DNA of 53,373 nucleotides, from contig JAEYYV010000048.1 in assembly GCA_023428295.1 (NCBI GenBank), positions 1 through 53,373 of the forward strand, in the 5' to 3' direction. The DNA is from Pseudomonadota bacterium. GTDB lineage: Bacteria > Myxococcota_A > Polyangia > Haliangiales > Haliangiaceae. A model generated the notes under the pieces. It was not told where the DNA came from. It saw only the letters and a program-made list of their open reading frames with translations, and searched no databases. Numbering within the stretch: position 1 is the first letter of the stretch; each line of letters starts with the position of its first letter. Shown piece by piece: positions 40,721 through 49,209 of this stretch. The position numbers and the translations under genes were made by a program.

Positions 40721-41653
40721 CTACAGCACGCCGCGTTCGACCAACTCGTCGGTCAGCTCGCGATTGATGCAGTGCGCCGCCTGGCTGCCGGCAGATGCTG
40801 CCGCGAGCGCACCGTGGTAGTGCGTCGTCAGATCGCCTGCCGCGTAGATGCCGAGCATCGACGTACGAAAGTTCTCGTCGACCCGCACGTAGCCATCGTC
40901 GGTCATCGCGAGGCCCATACGCGCGACGATCGGCGCGTGCCGCTGTTGCGGGCGGAAGAACAGCGCATCGCATGGCACGTCTCGCTCGCTGTGCCCGGCC
41001 ACGGCGGCGAGGCGAACCGCGAGCAATCGCTCTCCCTCGCGCACGAGGCCCACGATGCGCGCGTCCTCGATCGGAATTCCTACCTCGGTCAACCTCGCAC
41101 GGTGCGCGTCGCTCATCGTGTACGCCCCGTTCGTGAACACGCGGACGTGCCGCGACCAGCTCCTGAGCAGCATCGACCAATCGCACTCGTCGCAGTTCGG
41201 CGCGAGAAAGCCGAGCCTCTTGTCGCGATGCTCGTACGCGTGACAGTACGGGCACTGGAACAGCGTGCGGCCCCACAGATCGCGCGAGCCCTCGAGCGGA
41301 AGCGGCTCGTCGATGAGCCCGGTCGCGAGCAGCACGCGCCGCGCGGCAAGCTCGGTGCCCGACAGCTCTACCGTGAAGCCCGCCGCGCCGCCGCGTTCGA
41401 TGCGCAGCGCGATCGTGTTCAGGTGCAGATCGATCGTGGGGTACGCGCGTAGGTCCTCGTGCGCGGTGGCGCGAAACGAGGCCGGCGCGATCCGGTCTTG
41501 CGTGATGAACCCGCCGATGTACTGCGCGCGCGTGTTCCGCGGTGGACCTCCATCGAGCAAGACCACGCGCTTGCGACTACGGCCGAGCACGAGCGCGGCG
41601 GCGAGCCCGGCAGGACCACCGCCGACAATCGCGACGTCGTACGGCTCTCGCAT
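40721..41653 (-). CDS. Thioredoxin-reductase-like FAD/NAD(P) oxidoreductase (second copy)
   Basis: 310 aa paralogue of the protein at 35742-36629, with the same landmarks: GGGPAGLAAALVLGRSRKRVVLLD, ATGLIDEPLPLEG, FQCPYCHAYEHRDKRLG with CPYC, and IYAAGDLTTHYHGAL near the C-terminus. It carries two extra cysteines after the motif (PNCDECDW), absent from the first copy. Likely a flavin disulfide oxidoreductase of the cytoplasm with unknown partner. It lies between sdaA and the phosphate transporter, all on the same strand but with 50-75 nt gaps. Confidence 0.87.
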   Translation of the reverse strand: MREPYDVAIVGGGPAGLAAALVLGRSRKRVVLLDGGPPRNTRAQYIGGFITQDRIAPASFRATAHEDLRAYPTIDLHLNTIALRIERGGAAGFTVELSGTELAARRVLLATGLIDEPLPLEGSRDLWGRTLFQCPYCHAYEHRDKRLGFLAPNCDECDWSMLLRSWSRHVRVFTNGAYTMSDAHRARLTEVGIPIEDARIVGLVREGERLLAVRLAAVAGHSERDVPCDALFFRPQQRHAPIVARMGLAMTDDGYVRVDENFRTSMLGIYAAGDLTTHYHGALAAASAGSQAAHCINRELTDELVERGVL

Positions 41654-41728
41654 GACCGGGTCTACGCGCTGCCCCGGGCGACGGCACGGTGATCGAGGCG
41701 AACCTCACGCGCGCATCACGCGTCGACC

Positions 41729-42736
41729 TCAGTACGCGCCGAGAGCTTTGGCGGCGAGGACGGCGACTCCGCCGACCACACCAGCGGCGGGGATGGTGAG
41801 CACCCACGCGTAGACGATGCGCGCGGCGAGAGCCCAGCGAATACCGCGCGCGTTGGTGATCGAGCCGACGCCGACGATGGCGCCCGTGATCGTGTGCGTG
41901 GTGGACACGGGGATCTTGAAGTGCGTCGCGACGAACAGCGTGACCGCTCCCGCGACCTCGGCGCAGAAGCCACCGACGGGCTTCAGATGCGTGAGACCCA
42001 TGCCCATCGTCTTCACGATGCGCCAGCCGCCGACCGCGGTGCCGAACGCCATGGCGCCATACGACGCGACGAAGATCCAGTACGGCGCGGCGTCACCGGG
42101 CTGCAGCATGCCGCCCGCGATCATCACGACCCAGATCACGCCAGCCGTCTTCTGCGCGTCGTTGCCGCCGTGACCGATCGAGTACAGACCCGCGGAGAAC
42201 AGCTGGCCGATGCGGAACATGCGATCGATCTTCTGCGGCCGAAAGCTACGGAACAGCCAGTAGACGGCGAGCATGATGATGCTCGCGACCGCGAGGCCCA
42301 TGAGCGGGGCGAGCGGGATGAAGTAGATGGTCTTCGCGATCTTGTCGAGCTGCAGCGTCTCGACGCCACCAAAGGCAATGCCCGCGCCGGACAGTCCGCC
42401 GATGAGCGCGTGCGAGCTCGACGAGGGTAAGCCGAGCCACCACGTGAGCAGGTTCCAGACGATGGCGCCGCTGAGACCGCAGATCACGACCCAGACATAG
42501 GCGTGACTCGATCCCTCCACGTGGATCGTCTTGCTGATCGTGTCAGCGACGCCTTGATGGAAGATGAACAGCGCGACGAAGTTGAACGTCGCCGCCCACA
42601 GAACGGCCACGCGCGGCGAGAGCACGCGTGTCGACACGATCGTCGCGATCGAGTTCGCGGCGTCGTGGAACCCGTTGATCACGTCGAACACCAGCGCGGC
42701 TGCGATGGTGAGGATGACGAGTACTGTGTCGTCCAT
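41729..42736 (-). CDS. PiT-family inorganic phosphate transporter
   Basis: 335 aa, about ten TM helices. Both signature repeats of the PiT family are visible: FDVINGFHDAANSIATIVSTR near 18-38 and HGGNDAQKTAG in the second half. These are low-affinity, metal-phosphate/proton or sodium symporters of the inner membrane. It lies 18 nt downstream of the DUF47 gene, the usual two-gene pit unit. Confidence 0.94.
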   Translation of the reverse strand: MDDTVLVILTIAAALVFDVINGFHDAANSIATIVSTRVLSPRVAVLWAATFNFVALFIFHQGVADTISKTIHVEGSSHAYVWVVICGLSGAIVWNLLTWWLGLPSSSSHALIGGLSGAGIAFGGVETLQLDKIAKTIYFIPLAPLMGLAVASIIMLAVYWLFRSFRPQKIDRMFRIGQLFSAGLYSIGHGGNDAQKTAGVIWVVMIAGGMLQPGDAAPYWIFVASYGAMAFGTAVGGWRIVKTMGMGLTHLKPVGGFCAEVAGAVTLFVATHFKIPVSTTHTITGAIVGVGSITNARGIRWALAARIVYAWVLTIPAAGVVGGVAVLAAKALGAY

Positions 42737-42754
42737 CGGTTGGACTCGCGCGGT

Positions 42755-43381
42755 TCAGGCGTGCTCGAGGATCACGCCCTCGATGATGTTGGCGACGTCT
42801 TCGCAGCGATCGGTGGCGTCCTCGAGGTTCTCGTAGACCTCTTTCCACTTGATGACGAGGATCGGGTCCTTCTCCTCTTTGAACAGGCGCGCGACCGCGC
42901 GGCGCAGGATCGCATCTGCCTCGTTCTCGAGGCGATTGATGTCGATGCACAGCTTGAGCGTCGCCTGCGAGTTCTTCAGCTCGCGCAGTCCACGGACCGC
43001 CGCTTCCACTTGCAGCGCGGCGCGATGGAGCGCGTCCGCGAGGTCGCGCACGTCGGCGGTCATCACCGTCAGCTCGTACAGCTCGATGCGCTCGGCCGCC
43101 GCTTCGACGAAGTCCATCACGTCGTCCATGCGCGTGATGAGCCGATGGATCGAGTCGCGATCGATCGGCGTGATGAAGGTCTTGTGCAACGCTTCCACGC
43201 AGCGGTGAGTGATGGTGTCCGTCTCGTGCTCGATGTCCGAGATGCGCCTGCACTTCGCGGCGACGTTCGCGCCCGTGGTGACGAGTGACAGAAACTCTTT
43301 GGTTCCTTCGATCGTCAGCTGCGCATGCTGTTCGAAGAAATCGAAGAAGCTGGTCTCGCGAGGGAGGAAGCGGCCAAACAT
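42755..43381 (-). CDS. DUF47/PhoU-like Pit accessory protein
   Basis: 208 aa, entirely helical. MFGRFLPRETSFFDFFEQHA is the typical start and HRLITRMDDVMDFVEAAAERI and ENLEDATDRCEDVANIIEGV are the two PhoU-like acidic metal-binding helices. Such proteins accompany PiT transporters and are thought to control them. Located directly upstream of the transporter on the same strand. No phosphate-responsive operator could be recognised upstream. Confidence 0.93.
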   Translation of the reverse strand: MFGRFLPRETSFFDFFEQHAQLTIEGTKEFLSLVTTGANVAAKCRRISDIEHETDTITHRCVEALHKTFITPIDRDSIHRLITRMDDVMDFVEAAAERIELYELTVMTADVRDLADALHRAALQVEAAVRGLRELKNSQATLKLCIDINRLENEADAILRRAVARLFKEEKDPILVIKWKEVYENLEDATDRCEDVANIIEGVILEHA

Positions 43382-43405
43382 GGCTGGCCCGTACCATACG
43401 CGCGT

Positions 43406-44071
43406 TCAGGGTGGCGCGGACTGGAAGGAACCGGTTTTCAAGTAGCTAACGACGAATCGAATCACCTTCGCGTCGTTCATGATCCACGTGTGCGTGGCGT
43501 CGACTTCGGCAAAGTCTGTCATGCCTTCCAGCTTGGTCTCCTCCACCGACACCGTCCCGTCATTCTTGGTCGTGGGAGAGAACCGCCGGCCGACTGTCCA
43601 ACTGGTGGGGTTGGTCATCGCGAAGCTACGAGTTCCTGCGATCACGCCAAACGGTGCGGGTGGCGGCGGCCAGCTCGATCCATCCGCGAGCTCGAGGCCG
43701 GCCGGGCCGTAGTACCAGCGGAAGATCGGATTGCGAACGAGCCCTGCCGCGAGCTTACTGCCGCGGTTGGGTGGCGCGAGCATCACGATGCGGTCCCAGC
43801 GGATACGCGCGTCGTGTAGGTGCCGGACGAGCACGCCGCCCATCGAATGCGTCACCGCACAGATCCGCCGGTGACCCGCGTTCTCGACGATCCAATCGGC
43901 CATCTGGCTCGCGAGGTAGCTGACCGAGTGGCGGCGCGATGGATACGTGCGCGACAGCGTCTCGAAGCCGCTCGCTGCCAGCGCCTTGCGCATGCGCGCC
44001 ATCGAGCCGTGACCGCGCGCGAGCCCGTGGAGCAGCACCACGAGCGGCACCTCTGGCATCGGCGTCGTCAT
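43406..44071 (-). CDS. Lipase/PGAP1-like alpha/beta hydrolase
   Basis: 221 aa. Oxyanion HG in VVLLHGLARG, nucleophile S76 in VTHSMGGVLVRH, candidate acid D171 in KNDGTVSVEET and His194 in DATHTWIMND form a complete catalytic triad. The fold resembles short triacylglycerol lipases. There is no signal peptide, so it probably acts in the cytoplasm. The ATG overlaps the stop of the acyltransferase as ATGA, so a phospholipid or acyl substrate is a fair guess. The longer frame upstream to 44428 is not coding. Confidence 0.88.
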   Translation of the reverse strand: MTTPMPEVPLVVLLHGLARGHGSMARMRKALAASGFETLSRTYPSRRHSVSYLASQMADWIVENAGHRRICAVTHSMGGVLVRHLHDARIRWDRIVMLAPPNRGSKLAAGLVRNPIFRWYYGPAGLELADGSSWPPPPAPFGVIAGTRSFAMTNPTSWTVGRRFSPTTKNDGTVSVEETKLEGMTDFAEVDATHTWIMNDAKVIRFVVSYLKTGSFQSAPP

Positions 44072-45558
44072 CGCTCGCGCTCGTTCTCTGCGCGCTCCTC
44101 GGCAGCGTCGCGATCGAGCTCCGCGTCGAGATCCGCGTTGCGCCGCGCACGCCAGCTCTCCTCGAGCTCGTCCTCGGGACGGCGCCGCGGATCGTCGGGC
44201 GGAAACAGCGCTTGCAGATCGGCAGGCTTCACCTCCGACACGGCGCGCACCACGTCCTCGGACAGCTTCGCGCGCTCCTCGCGCAGCGCTCGCACTTCCT
44301 TGCGGAACCGCAGCTGGCGCAACAGCACGCCGATCGCACGCCGCACGAGGCGCACGCGATCGAGCACGCGCAGCGTGGCCCATCCGCTGAGCGGCAGGAT
44401 GATCGCGGCGGCGAGCGCCCATCGCCAACTCACCATCACCGCGAAGAACGTCACGGCCGCGGCGTAGCTGAGCAGCACGAGCAACAACCCGATGACGAGC
44501 TTCGTCGTGGCGACGACATCCTTGCGCGGCGTGAGCCTCGGACCCGCGAGCCGCGCGAACGCGACCGTGGGCAAGTGCAGCGGTGCGCCCGGCGCCGTGA
44601 GCGGCAACCAGAACGCGACGAGGATCAGGTGGCGAACCATGCGCCCGCTGATCTCGACCTTGGAGAGATCGCGCGCGAGCTCGCGATCGGTGAGGCCCAG
44701 CTCGTCGAGCTTCTGCTGATACGCGCGGACGCGCGCCATGATCGAGAGAACGCGAGGATCCGCCGCGACGGAGCTGTAGTACTGGTTGAAGCGGCGCGCG
44801 AGCTCGACGCGATCCTCGATGCTGATCTCTTGCGGCTGGTACAAGCGGCGCACGACATCGAGCGCGCGCACCGTGTCCCAGTCAGGCGCGTTGATCGTGA
44901 GGCGCCGGATCGCGATGTCGAGATCGCCGGTGACCGCGGCGACGATGTCCTTGTCCGTACCCTTGCCCGGCTCGATGACGATGGGCGCTCCGTACTGCAC
45001 GAGCACGCGACTGCGAAACCGCTTGGGGTGAATGAACGTGAGGCCGCACGGCACGATCGTCACGGGGTGATCGTTCTTCGTCGCGCCACCGAGTGCGAGG
45101 CGTGCCGCGCCGGTCTTCAGCTTCGCGAGCTGGCTCTCGTCGTGCGAGAGGCCCTCGGGGAAGATGCCGATCGCACCGCCGTCGCCGAGCACGCGAAACA
45201 TGTTGTCGAACGCGGCGTCGTTGGCGCTCTGTCGCTCGCCGGCGTCACGCTGCTTCGTGGGCGCGGCGCTCTCGCGTGTGCCGTCGTGATCATCCTTGCG
45301 CGCGACGGGAACGGCACCGAGCCCGCGCAAGACGGCGCGCATGAAGCGGCCCTTGAACAAGCTATCCTTCGCCGCAAAGTGCACTTTGCGCCCACACGTC
45401 GTGATGATGAGGATCGGATCGATCAGCGAGTTGGGATGATTGCCCGCGAACAGCACGGGGCCCGTCGCTGGAATGTTCTCGAGGCCGGCGATCTCGATCT
45501 GGCGAAAGAACACGCGCGTGACGACACGCAGGAACCACGCGAGCACCCGATACGCCAC
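44068..45558 (-). CDS. PlsC-type lysophospholipid/glycerolphosphate acyltransferase with long C-terminal part
   Basis: 496 aa. Acyltransferase block I is NHPNSLIDP (40-48), later motifs include AVPVARKDD and the block III string FPEGLSHDESQL (near 140). The second half has a pair of hydrophobic helices (about 340-400) and an Arg/Glu-rich helical tail. It should acylate a glycerol-phosphate-type acceptor at the membrane. GTG at 45558 with TACGAT 5 nt upstream. The lipase-like gene is translationally coupled behind it, suggesting a lipid-remodelling pair. Confidence 0.88.
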   Translation of the reverse strand: MAYRVLAWFLRVVTRVFFRQIEIAGLENIPATGPVLFAGNHPNSLIDPILIITTCGRKVHFAAKDSLFKGRFMRAVLRGLGAVPVARKDDHDGTRESAAPTKQRDAGERQSANDAAFDNMFRVLGDGGAIGIFPEGLSHDESQLAKLKTGAARLALGGATKNDHPVTIVPCGLTFIHPKRFRSRVLVQYGAPIVIEPGKGTDKDIVAAVTGDLDIAIRRLTINAPDWDTVRALDVVRRLYQPQEISIEDRVELARRFNQYYSSVAADPRVLSIMARVRAYQQKLDELGLTDRELARDLSKVEISGRMVRHLILVAFWLPLTAPGAPLHLPTVAFARLAGPRLTPRKDVVATTKLVIGLLLVLLSYAAAVTFFAVMVSWRWALAAAIILPLSGWATLRVLDRVRLVRRAIGVLLRQLRFRKEVRALREERAKLSEDVVRAVSEVKPADLQALFPPDDPRRRPEDELEESWRARRNADLDAELDRDAAEERAENERER

Positions 45559-45563
45559 GCTTC

Positions 45564-45569
45564 ATCGTA
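45564..45569 (-). promoter_or_regulatory. Candidate -10 box of the acyltransferase gene
   Basis: TACGAT ends 5 nt before the GTG at 45558 and follows immediately after the predicted terminator on the same strand. Confidence 0.35.
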
Positions 45570-45584
45570 CCGGCAACACACGCC

Positions 45585-45622
45585 GAAAATAGAACCGGCC
45601 GCGGCAGAATTACCGCGGCCGG
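45585..45622 (-). terminator. Predicted rho-independent terminator
   Basis: In minus-strand RNA sense, CCGGCCGCGG and CCGCGGCCGG form a perfect 10-bp G+C stem with an 8-nt A/T-rich loop, followed by TTCTATTTTC. This T-rich tail is rare in this genome. It lies 211 nt past the reductase stop and just before the acyltransferase promoter. Confidence 0.7.
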
Positions 45623-45832
45623 CCAGCCATCCTCGAACACGCGGTCTCACCAACCGTGCATTCGAACCGTGTTGCGTCGTCAGGCGCTGGAACTGACGAT
45701 GCTGCAGCGCGTGACTACTCGCGTAGCCGTACTTCGGTGCTGCATGTCCGAGGACGGTGCACCGCCGGTGCCAGCACTCGCGTGCAAAATTTCGAGGCGT
45801 TGCGATCGCGAGGGTAGCGACCGGCCACGGCG
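45623..45832 (-). other. Non-coding stretch upstream of the terminator: long 3' UTR or small RNA candidate
   Basis: No gene is supported here. A hairpin TCGTCAG-N9-CTGACGA lies at 45677-45699, and other G+C inverted repeats occur near 45750-45775. Bases 45655-45665 contain TTCGAA but do not fold as a tRNA T-arm. A 21-codon ATG frame (45680-45745) exists without a start signal. It could be the 3' end of the reductase transcript or a separate structured RNA ending at the terminator. Confidence 0.35.
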
Positions 45833-47023
45833 CTAGCCGGCAACTTCAAACGTGAGCCCGATGCGACGCAGGCGGTCGAACAAGAACTGTCCCATCGCGA
45901 CAGACGGTGTCGTCACGCCTCCGGAGGACGTCAGTGGATCGAGAGCGAGTGACAGCGCACTTTCGCCGAGCATCTTCGCCGTGGATCCGTAGCCGGGATC
46001 TCCGTGCTTGTCGGCGACCACATAGACGAGCTTGTGCGATCCGTTCTCGGCGACGAAGCGCACCTTCCAATGTCCACGCGCGCGGCGCTCCGCGTCGGGG
46101 CCCTCGCCGGGTTTGGGCGCGCGCTTCTCGACGAGCGCACGCAATCGCGGTCGCTTCATCACGACGACGAGCCCCGCGAGCGCGCCCGTGATCCCGACGG
46201 CCATCGCGAGCCCGGTTGGCGATCCTGGCGTGGACATCACCTCGCGATAGACAAAGTCCTCGCCGTACGGAAAGCCCGCGAGCGCGTGTCCTCGACGAAC
46301 GACGCGCGTGTTGACGCCTGCCATGAAGAACGGGACCGTGAACATCCGCAGCGCCGTGTTCCAGCCGATGCCCATCTCGTCGGGCGATGGCGGTCGCGAC
46401 GCGTACGGATCCGGATCGAGCCCGTAGGGGTTCGCGAGGACCTTGCGCACCTCTCGGGACGTCTCGCCTTCGCGCGCGGTCTCGAGTCCGCTCGCCACCG
46501 TGCCACCCGACACGGCACCGCTCGACTCGCCGAACAACGCGGTGACCTTTTGCGCGGGCTTGCCGAACGTGGAGCGAAACTCGCGTTGCGTTGCCCATGT
46601 GCCGAGGTCCGACGGAATCGAGTCGAAGCCACACGTGTGCACGATGCGCGCACCCGTCGCCGTCGCGCGATCGTGATGCGCGTCGATCATGCGACGCATC
46701 CACTGCACCTCGCCGCACAGATCCGCGTAGTGGGTTCCGTTCGCGGCGCACGCGCCGACGAGCTCGCTGCCGTACTTCGCGTACGGACCCACCGTCGTCG
46801 CGATGACCTTCGCGCGCTTCGCGACGCCATCGAGCGCGGCGGCATCGTGCGCATCCGCGACGAGGATCGGCACCTCGAGTCCGAGCGCTTTCAGTTTGTC
46901 GGCGTTGCGTCCGGCGATCGCCCAGCGGAGCTTCTCCCCCGATGCGGCGATGTACTCCGCGACGAGCTTTCCGGTGAAGCCCGTTGCACCGAACAGGACG
47001 AGATCGAATTCGCGCGATGCCAT
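45833..47023 (-). CDS. Saccharopine-dehydrogenase-like / trans-acting enoyl reductase-like protein
   Basis: 396 aa. An N-terminal Rossmann fold starts FDLVLFGATGFTGKLVAEYI, followed by GPYAKYGSELVGACAANGTHYADLCGE and TCGFDSIPSDLG. These strings are typical of the SCCPDH group that includes mycobacterial trans-acting enoyl reductases of phthiocerol lipids. A hydrophobic segment (GLAMAVGITGALAGLVVVM, about 270-290) suggests membrane or lipid-droplet association. It is probably an NAD(P)H-dependent reductase of a lipid, not a lysine-pathway enzyme. TAGAGT lies 12 nt before the ATG. Confidence 0.87.
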   Translation of the reverse strand: MASREFDLVLFGATGFTGKLVAEYIAASGEKLRWAIAGRNADKLKALGLEVPILVADAHDAAALDGVAKRAKVIATTVGPYAKYGSELVGACAANGTHYADLCGEVQWMRRMIDAHHDRATATGARIVHTCGFDSIPSDLGTWATQREFRSTFGKPAQKVTALFGESSGAVSGGTVASGLETAREGETSREVRKVLANPYGLDPDPYASRPPSPDEMGIGWNTALRMFTVPFFMAGVNTRVVRRGHALAGFPYGEDFVYREVMSTPGSPTGLAMAVGITGALAGLVVVMKRPRLRALVEKRAPKPGEGPDAERRARGHWKVRFVAENGSHKLVYVVADKHGDPGYGSTAKMLGESALSLALDPLTSSGGVTTPSVAMGQFLFDRLRRIGLTFEVAG

Positions 47024-47061
47024 CGTGTGGCACTCACTCTACCCACAGTGCGAAACCGCCG

Positions 47062-47067
47062 TATGCT
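47062..47067 (+). promoter_or_regulatory. Candidate -10 box of the NUDIX gene (leaderless type)
   Basis: TATGCT ends 6 nt before the GTG at 47074; no Shine-Dalgarno. Confidence 0.45.
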
Positions 47068-47073
47068 GGCCGC

Positions 47074-47664
47074 GTGTCGTTGATCGAGCAGTTGGCGCGC
47101 AAGCTCACTCCCGGTGAGCCTCCGTCGCCGCTGGATGGCAAGCGCAGCGCGGCGGTCGCGGTGCTCCTGCACGACGTGACGCACAACCTCCGCGACGTTC
47201 CGGATGATCCGCGCGTGCTCCTGATGAAGCGCGCCGAGCGCGAGGGCGATCCGTGGTCTGGGCACATCTCGCTGCCCGGCGGCCGCTATCAGGCGTCGGA
47301 TCGCGACCTGCTCGTGACCGCCATTCGCGAGACGCACGAGGAGCTCAACATCGATCTCGAGGGTGCACGGGTGCTGGGACATCTCCCGCCACTGCATCCG
47401 CGGACGAGCGGCCCGCTCGGGATCGAGGTCACGCCGTTCGTCTTCGTGACCGAGGTCTCCGTCGAGCCCACGCCCGGCCCCGAAGCACTCGCGGCGTTCT
47501 GGTTGCCGCTCGCCACGGCAGCCTCCGGATCGCTCGATGGAACCTACGCCTATCCCAACTCGCAGATGACGTTCCCGAGCTGGAACTTCGAGGGCTACGT
47601 GATCTGGGGCCTCACGTGGCGCATCCTCGCCGACTTGCTCGCGCTCGCTAGAGCGGCCACGTGA
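47074..47664 (+). CDS. NUDIX hydrolase, CoA-diphosphatase-like
   Basis: 196 aa from the GTG (SLIEQLARKL). The box is LPGGRYQASDRDLLVTAIRETHEEL, where REtxEEl supplies the metal-binding glutamates. The string EREGDPWSGHISLPGG before it is like the CoA/nucleoside-diphosphate hydrolases of the YeaB/NUDT7 type. It should cleave a nucleoside diphosphate linked to another moiety, probably CoA or an acyl-CoA. The 3' end overlaps the end of the receiver-EAL gene by 17 nt. Confidence 0.88.
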   Translation: MSLIEQLARKLTPGEPPSPLDGKRSAAVAVLLHDVTHNLRDVPDDPRVLLMKRAEREGDPWSGHISLPGGRYQASDRDLLVTAIRETHEELNIDLEGARVLGHLPPLHPRTSGPLGIEVTPFVFVTEVSVEPTPGPEALAAFWLPLATAASGSLDGTYAYPNSQMTFPSWNFEGYVIWGLTWRILADLLALARAAT

Positions 47665-48811
47665 ACGGCGGCAGCTCGCGCGCTGGCTTGGCGAGCAAGT
47701 AGCCCTGGATCAGCTCGACGCCACCATCGACGAGCGCGTTGTACTCGTCGCGCGTCTCGACACCCTCGGCGACCACCTTGCTGCCGAGCTCGCGACACAG
47801 CGTGGTGATCGCGCCGACGACGCGCCGCTTCGTCGGGTGACGATGCACGTCGCGGATCAAGGACATGTCGAGCTTCACCACGTCAGGCTCGAGCGTCGCG
47901 AGCGCGCCGAGCGCCGCATAGCCCGCACCGAGATCGTCGACGGCGATGCGGAAGCCGAGCTTGCGCAGCATCTCGACACGCGTCGGCCCACCGAGCGCAT
48001 CGATGCCGACTCGCTCGGTGATCTCGAGGACGATGCGCGGTGCGTGCTCTGCGAGCGGATTACTCGCATCGAACAGCGCTTCGTCCGTCAGCTCGAGTCC
48101 ATGCACGTTCACGAACAAGAACGAGTCCGCAGGTACACGCGGGATCGCCGTGGCGACGCAGCTGCGAACCACGCGTCCGAGATCGTGAATGCGATCGAGT
48201 CGCTCGGCGGCGCCGATGAGCACGTCGGGACGCGAGAGCGCGATCTCGTCGGTGCGAAGGAGCGCTTCGTACGCGTAGACCTTCTGCGCGGTGATGTCGA
48301 CGATCGGCTGGAACGCCATCCAGGCAACCGCGAGCGCCGCGTCGAGCTTGTTCGAGAGCTCCTCGCGGACCGGAGCCATGCGCGTCGAGTCCGCGCGGCG
48401 CCGCATGCGCGCCACGCCATGTCGCCGCGCTGCACGAGCCACCGCAGCGACGAGCATCTCTTGATCGAACGGCTTGGACAGATACGACACGGCGCCCGTA
48501 TCGATCGCGCGAACCGCGCCGTCGAGCGTGGGATCGCCAGTCATCAGCAGCACCGGCAGATCGTCGTCGTACTTCCGGATCGCGGCGATCAGCTGGAACC
48601 CGTCGAGCTCGGGCATGTTGACGTCGGAGACGACACAGTCGAAGCCAGCGTTCGCTTCACGCACGGCCTCGATCGCCTTACGTCCGTCGGTGGCCAGCGT
48701 GACCTCCCAGCCTTCATTGGTCAGCGCGCGCGAGCACACGCGGCGCATCTGTTCGTCGTCATCGGTGACGAGGACGCGTCCTAAGATGATCTTGTGTTTC
48801 CCGCCCGCCAT
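47648..48811 (-). CDS. Response regulator with EAL (c-di-GMP phosphodiesterase) output domain
   Basis: 387 aa. The receiver (about 10-130) has DDD (17-19), phosphoacceptor D63 and K113. The EAL domain (about 150-387) has EAL at 182-184, N of FVNVHG, EITER, DDLGAGYA, VVKLDMS, VVAEGVET and IQGYLLAKP, so the active-site set seems complete. It should hydrolyse cyclic di-GMP under control of phosphorylation. The ATG at 48811 was preferred to the frame open to 48889. It follows the degenerate receiver after 2 nt. Confidence 0.92.
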   Translation of the reverse strand: MAGGKHKIILGRVLVTDDDEQMRRVCSRALTNEGWEVTLATDGRKAIEAVREANAGFDCVVSDVNMPELDGFQLIAAIRKYDDDLPVLLMTGDPTLDGAVRAIDTGAVSYLSKPFDQEMLVAAVARAARRHGVARMRRRADSTRMAPVREELSNKLDAALAVAWMAFQPIVDITAQKVYAYEALLRTDEIALSRPDVLIGAAERLDRIHDLGRVVRSCVATAIPRVPADSFLFVNVHGLELTDEALFDASNPLAEHAPRIVLEITERVGIDALGGPTRVEMLRKLGFRIAVDDLGAGYAALGALATLEPDVVKLDMSLIRDVHRHPTKRRVVGAITTLCRELGSKVVAEGVETRDEYNALVDGGVELIQGYLLAKPARELPPFTWPL

Positions 48812-48813
48812 CG

Positions 48814-49170
48814 TCAGTCGCTTGAACCCTTCGGCGTACGCGCTCGAAGATCCGACTCGAGGGCGCCGCGCAGCTTGTCGGTGTCGCACGGCTTCTGAAA
48901 GAAGCGATGTGCCGCACCGTGATTGACCGCCCGCATCACCACCTCGAGCTCCTCACTGCTCACGAGAAATCGAATGGTCGCCGGATACGCACTGCGCACG
49001 AACAACAACACATCCAGCGCACTCGCCACGATCGCGTCGAACGATCGAGTCTCGAGGACGTCTCGCGCGTGCTGTGATGCGACCTCCACGACGTCGAAAT
49101 CGTGAAGCGTTCTTCGCATCACGGTCCGATCGGCCGGGTTGTCGTCACAGATCAACACGGCGTACGACAT
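48814..49170 (-). CDS. Degenerate receiver-domain protein lacking the phosphoacceptor aspartate
   Basis: 118 aa. It keeps the acidic pair (ICDDN, D9-D10) and the conserved Lys (FFQKP, K93). Where the phosphorylated Asp should be (end of strand 3) it reads SFDAIVAS, with Ser50. It is therefore a pseudo-receiver, probably a phosphorylation-independent adaptor. The start at 49170 was chosen over 49179 because CAGGA lies 8 nt before it. Same strand as, and 2 nt upstream of, the receiver-EAL gene. Confidence 0.8.
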   Translation of the reverse strand: MSYAVLICDDNPADRTVMRRTLHDFDVVEVASQHARDVLETRSFDAIVASALDVLLFVRSAYPATIRFLVSSEELEVVMRAVNHGAAHRFFQKPCDTDKLRGALESDLRARTPKGSSD

Positions 49171-49209
49171 CGACCGCATCCTGACACGATCGAGGTCTCG
49201 ACCGAAACC

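Noticed and set aside
45640..45720. tRNA-like TTCGAA segment
   Set aside because: No complementary T-arm or acceptor stem can be formed around it.
45680..45745. 21-codon ATG frame on the minus strand
   Set aside because: No Shine-Dalgarno or -10 at the leaderless distance, and codon use gives no support.
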